Assembly (NCBI GenBank): GCA_030830945.1
Contig: JAURLY010000063.1
Location: 1-7,293, forward strand
Length of the DNA stretch: 7,293 nt
Origin: Gammaproteobacteria bacterium
Lineage (GTDB): Bacteria > Pseudomonadota > Gammaproteobacteria > Pseudomonadales > GM7GCV1
Direction of reading: 5' to 3'
Below are positions 5,948 to 7,293 of this stretch, piece by piece (position 1 is the first letter of the stretch; every line of letters starts with the position of its first letter). The notes beneath the pieces were generated by a model. That model had not been told where the DNA came from. It did no database searches and saw only the letters and a program-made list of their open reading frames with translations. The translations under genes were made by a program, and so were the position numbers.

Positions 5948-7003
5948 GTGACCAAGACTGCTGCTTTCGGAGTACAAAGTGAAACCGCACCTGTAGCACC
6001 GATGACTATTGATCGCCGGGAACCAGGCGAACATGACGTTGCCATTGAGATTGAATACAGCGGAATATGCCATTCAGACATACACCAGGCCCGTAACGAA
6101 TGGGGCGGAGGTTCACTATACCCAATGGTTCCCGGCCATGAGATTGTTGGGCGGGTCAGCAAAACAGGAGCGAAGGTCACCAAGTACAAGGAAGGCGATC
6201 TGGTTGGCGTAGGTGTTTTCATCGATTCATGCCGGCACTGTGAGGCCTGCAAAGAAGATTTGGAACAATATTGCGAGGAAGGCATGGTTCCAACCTACAA
6301 CGCCGAGGATCCCAAATACGGAGGACTCACATTCGGCGGCTATTCCGAACGTATCACCGTGGATGAGAATTATGTACTGCGGATTCCTGAAAACCTGGAC
6401 AAAAAAGCGGTTGCACCCCTGCTTTGTGCCGGAATCACTCTCTACTCTCCTATACGGCACTGGAATGTTCAGCCGGGCCAGAAAGTTGGCGTTGTCGGCC
6501 TCGGAGGACTGGGACACATGGGCGTCAAATTTGCGGCGGCACTGGGAGCGCATGTTGTGATGATTACGACCTCTCCAGGTAAGGCTGAAGATGCCAAACA
6601 TCTGGGAGCCTCAGAGGTGCTTATTTCCAAAGACCCCGATTCCATGGCCCAGCATGCAAGCAGCTTTGACCTTATACTTGATACGGTACCCGTACCACAT
6701 GACCTGAATCCTTATCTAAACCTTCTTAAACGTGACAAAACACTTGTGGTCGTCGGCGCACTAGACCCCGTAGAGGTTCACGGCGCAAACTTGGCCAGAA
6801 AACGCCGCCAGGTTGCAGGCTCTATCATTGGCGGAATCGCCGAAACCCAGGAAATGCTGGATTTTTGCGGAGAAAATAACATTGTCAGTGATGTGGAGCT
6901 CATCAATGCCGATTACATTAATGAAGCTTACGAACGCATGTTGAAGAGCGATGTAAAATATCGTTTTGTAATCGACGTCGCATCCATTAAACAATCTACG
7001 TAA
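5948..7003 (+). CDS. Zinc-dependent, NADP-type alcohol/aldehyde dehydrogenase (YahK/CAD-like)
   Basis: This is a medium-chain dehydrogenase that interconverts alcohols and aldehydes, probably reducing diverse aldehydes in the cytoplasm; the true substrate cannot be read from sequence. Numbering from the GTG (351 residues), the catalytic zinc ligands are C41, H64 (in GHEIVG) and C160. The structural zinc ligands are C95, C98, C101 and C109. The Rossmann motif is GLGGLGHMG (184-192). Ser209 and Lys212 in TTSPGK after the second strand favour NADP(H), as in yeast Adh6-type enzymes. The GTG is chosen because GGAG lies seven bases upstream and homologues begin MTKxAAFGVQS. The frame is open back to an ATG at 5858, but those 30 residues resemble nothing in the family and cover the promoter. 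It is transcribed divergently from miaA and is not part of that cluster. Confidence 0.95.
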   Translation: MTKTAAFGVQSETAPVAPMTIDRREPGEHDVAIEIEYSGICHSDIHQARNEWGGGSLYPMVPGHEIVGRVSKTGAKVTKYKEGDLVGVGVFIDSCRHCEACKEDLEQYCEEGMVPTYNAEDPKYGGLTFGGYSERITVDENYVLRIPENLDKKAVAPLLCAGITLYSPIRHWNVQPGQKVGVVGLGGLGHMGVKFAAALGAHVVMITTSPGKAEDAKHLGASEVLISKDPDSMAQHASSFDLILDTVPVPHDLNPYLNLLKRDKTLVVVGALDPVEVHGANLARKRRQVAGSIIGGIAETQEMLDFCGENNIVSDVELINADYINEAYERMLKSDVKYRFVIDVASIKQST

Positions 7004-7007
7004 CTTT

Positions 7008-7041
7008 CATCTTATTCGAGTCTGCATCTTATTCGAGTCTG
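7008..7041 (+). repeat. Perfect 17-bp tandem duplication
   Basis: The unit CATCTTATTCGAGTCTG occurs twice head to tail with no mismatch, starting five bases after the dehydrogenase stop codon. It is most simply a recent slippage duplication in the 3' untranslated region. No third copy is seen nearby. Confidence 0.9.
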
Positions 7042-7073
7042 ATCCGAAATAACTCTGCTTGCGTAGATTATCA

Positions 7074-7101
7074 TGAGTGGTCTTCTCTCATGGATCACTC
7101 A
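7074..7101 (+). other. Hairpin in the dehydrogenase 3' region
   Basis: TGAGTGGTC (7074-7082) pairs with GATCACTCA (7093-7101) through 9 bp including one G-T wobble, around a 10-nt loop. No T run follows. It is the first of three consecutive hairpins leading to the terminator. Confidence 0.5.
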
Positions 7102-7124
7102 CTTCCAAGACGCTGGCATTGCTC

Positions 7125-7142
7125 CGGGGCGAAAACGCCCCG
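7125..7142 (+). other. Strong GC hairpin with AAAA loop
   Basis: CGGGGCG (7125-7131) and CGCCCCG (7136-7142) form a perfect 7-bp stem closed by AAAA. It is not followed by a T run, so alone it is not a terminator. It ends 12 nt before the terminator stem and its arms could also pair with the terminator arms (GGGGC with GCCCC), so alternative folds exist. Confidence 0.6.
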
Positions 7143-7154
7143 CACCCCATATTT

Positions 7155-7181
7155 AGGCCCCTTCATCGGGGCCTTTTTTTT
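7155..7181 (+). terminator. Intrinsic terminator downstream of the dehydrogenase gene
   Basis: AGGCCCC (7155-7161) pairs perfectly with GGGGCCT (7168-7174) around a 6-nt loop, followed by eight T (7174-7181, the first also closing the stem). This is a strong rho-independent terminator, about 150 nt after the stop codon, which leaves an unusually long and structured 3' untranslated region. Confidence 0.9.
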
Positions 7182-7197
7182 GATAAATACCCTTAAC

Positions 7198-7235
7198 CTG
7201 AAAATCTGAAAATCTGAAAATCTGAAAATCTGAAA
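7198..7235 (+). repeat. 8-bp tandem repeat, about 4.75 copies
   Basis: Four exact copies of CTGAAAAT (7198-7229) are followed by a partial CTGAAA (7230-7235). The repeat lies after the terminator, in AT-rich DNA that holds no recognisable gene up to the window edge. Short repeats of this kind can change copy number by slippage. Whether it sits in the promoter of a gene to the right cannot be judged here. Confidence 0.9.
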
Positions 7236-7293
7236 GGACAGTAAAGACTACCCAACCTTCGCTTTATGAAAATTAACTAATTTATCCTTAAGC
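7236..7293. other. AT-rich right edge with no recognised feature
   Basis: The last 58 bp contain no open frame of use (an ATG at 7267 meets a stop after four codons), no hairpin with a T run, and no clear promoter. It may be the upstream region of a gene beyond the window. Confidence 0.4.

Noticed and set aside
7073..7156. 27-codon open frame starting ATGAGTGGT
   Set aside because: It lies over two hairpins, has no Shine-Dalgarno, and looks like chance.
7198..7235. 8-bp repeats as a CRISPR array or replication-origin iterons
   Set aside because: Units are directly abutting with no spacers, far shorter than CRISPR repeats, and there are no cas or rep genes.

Overview
This window looks like core chromosome of a gammaproteobacterium. 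The minus strand carries miaA - hfq - hflX - hflK - hflC - a DUF2065 gene - hisZ. Going by recalled gene orders (no search was run), this matches the Pseudomonas-type arrangement, where the small DUF2065 gene and hisZ follow hflC. The protein details agree: an Hfq with a short acidic tail, an HflX beginning with an LFFER-type N-terminus, and a stand-alone HisZ. Genus cannot be fixed from the sequence; a marine or Pseudomonas/Cellvibrio-like relative is a loose guess.

Layout on the minus strand, from right to left: miaA (tRNA dimethylallyltransferase), a leader of about 118 bp with a two-tier hairpin, hfq (RNA chaperone), a 158-bp gap with a C/U-rich transcript tract, hflX (ribosome-associated GTPase), and then hflK and hflC, which overlap as TAATG (SPFH partners of the FtsH protease). 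A strong intrinsic terminator follows, and beyond it come a one-helix DUF2065 protein and the first 182 codons of hisZ, which runs off the left edge.

On the plus strand, divergent from miaA, is one complete zinc-dependent alcohol/aldehyde dehydrogenase of the NADP-type YahK/cinnamyl-alcohol-dehydrogenase group. Its true start is a GTG with a clear Shine-Dalgarno, about 30 codons inside the longest open frame. mutL, which usually precedes miaA, is absent at this position. After the dehydrogenase come a perfect 17-bp tandem duplication, three successive hairpins ending in a T8 intrinsic terminator, and then an AT-rich stretch with an 8-bp tandem repeat of about 4.75 copies at the right edge.

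Functionally, the minus-strand cluster combines tRNA modification, sRNA-based control, ribosome rescue and membrane protease control, a well-known stress-related housekeeping operon. I saw no phage, IS element, CRISPR array, toxin-antitoxin or defence system, and no clearly new biological system. The items worth checking are non-coding: the hfq leader structure, the structured 3' region of the dehydrogenase gene, the two tandem repeats, and the missing Shine-Dalgarno sequences of miaA and hflX.
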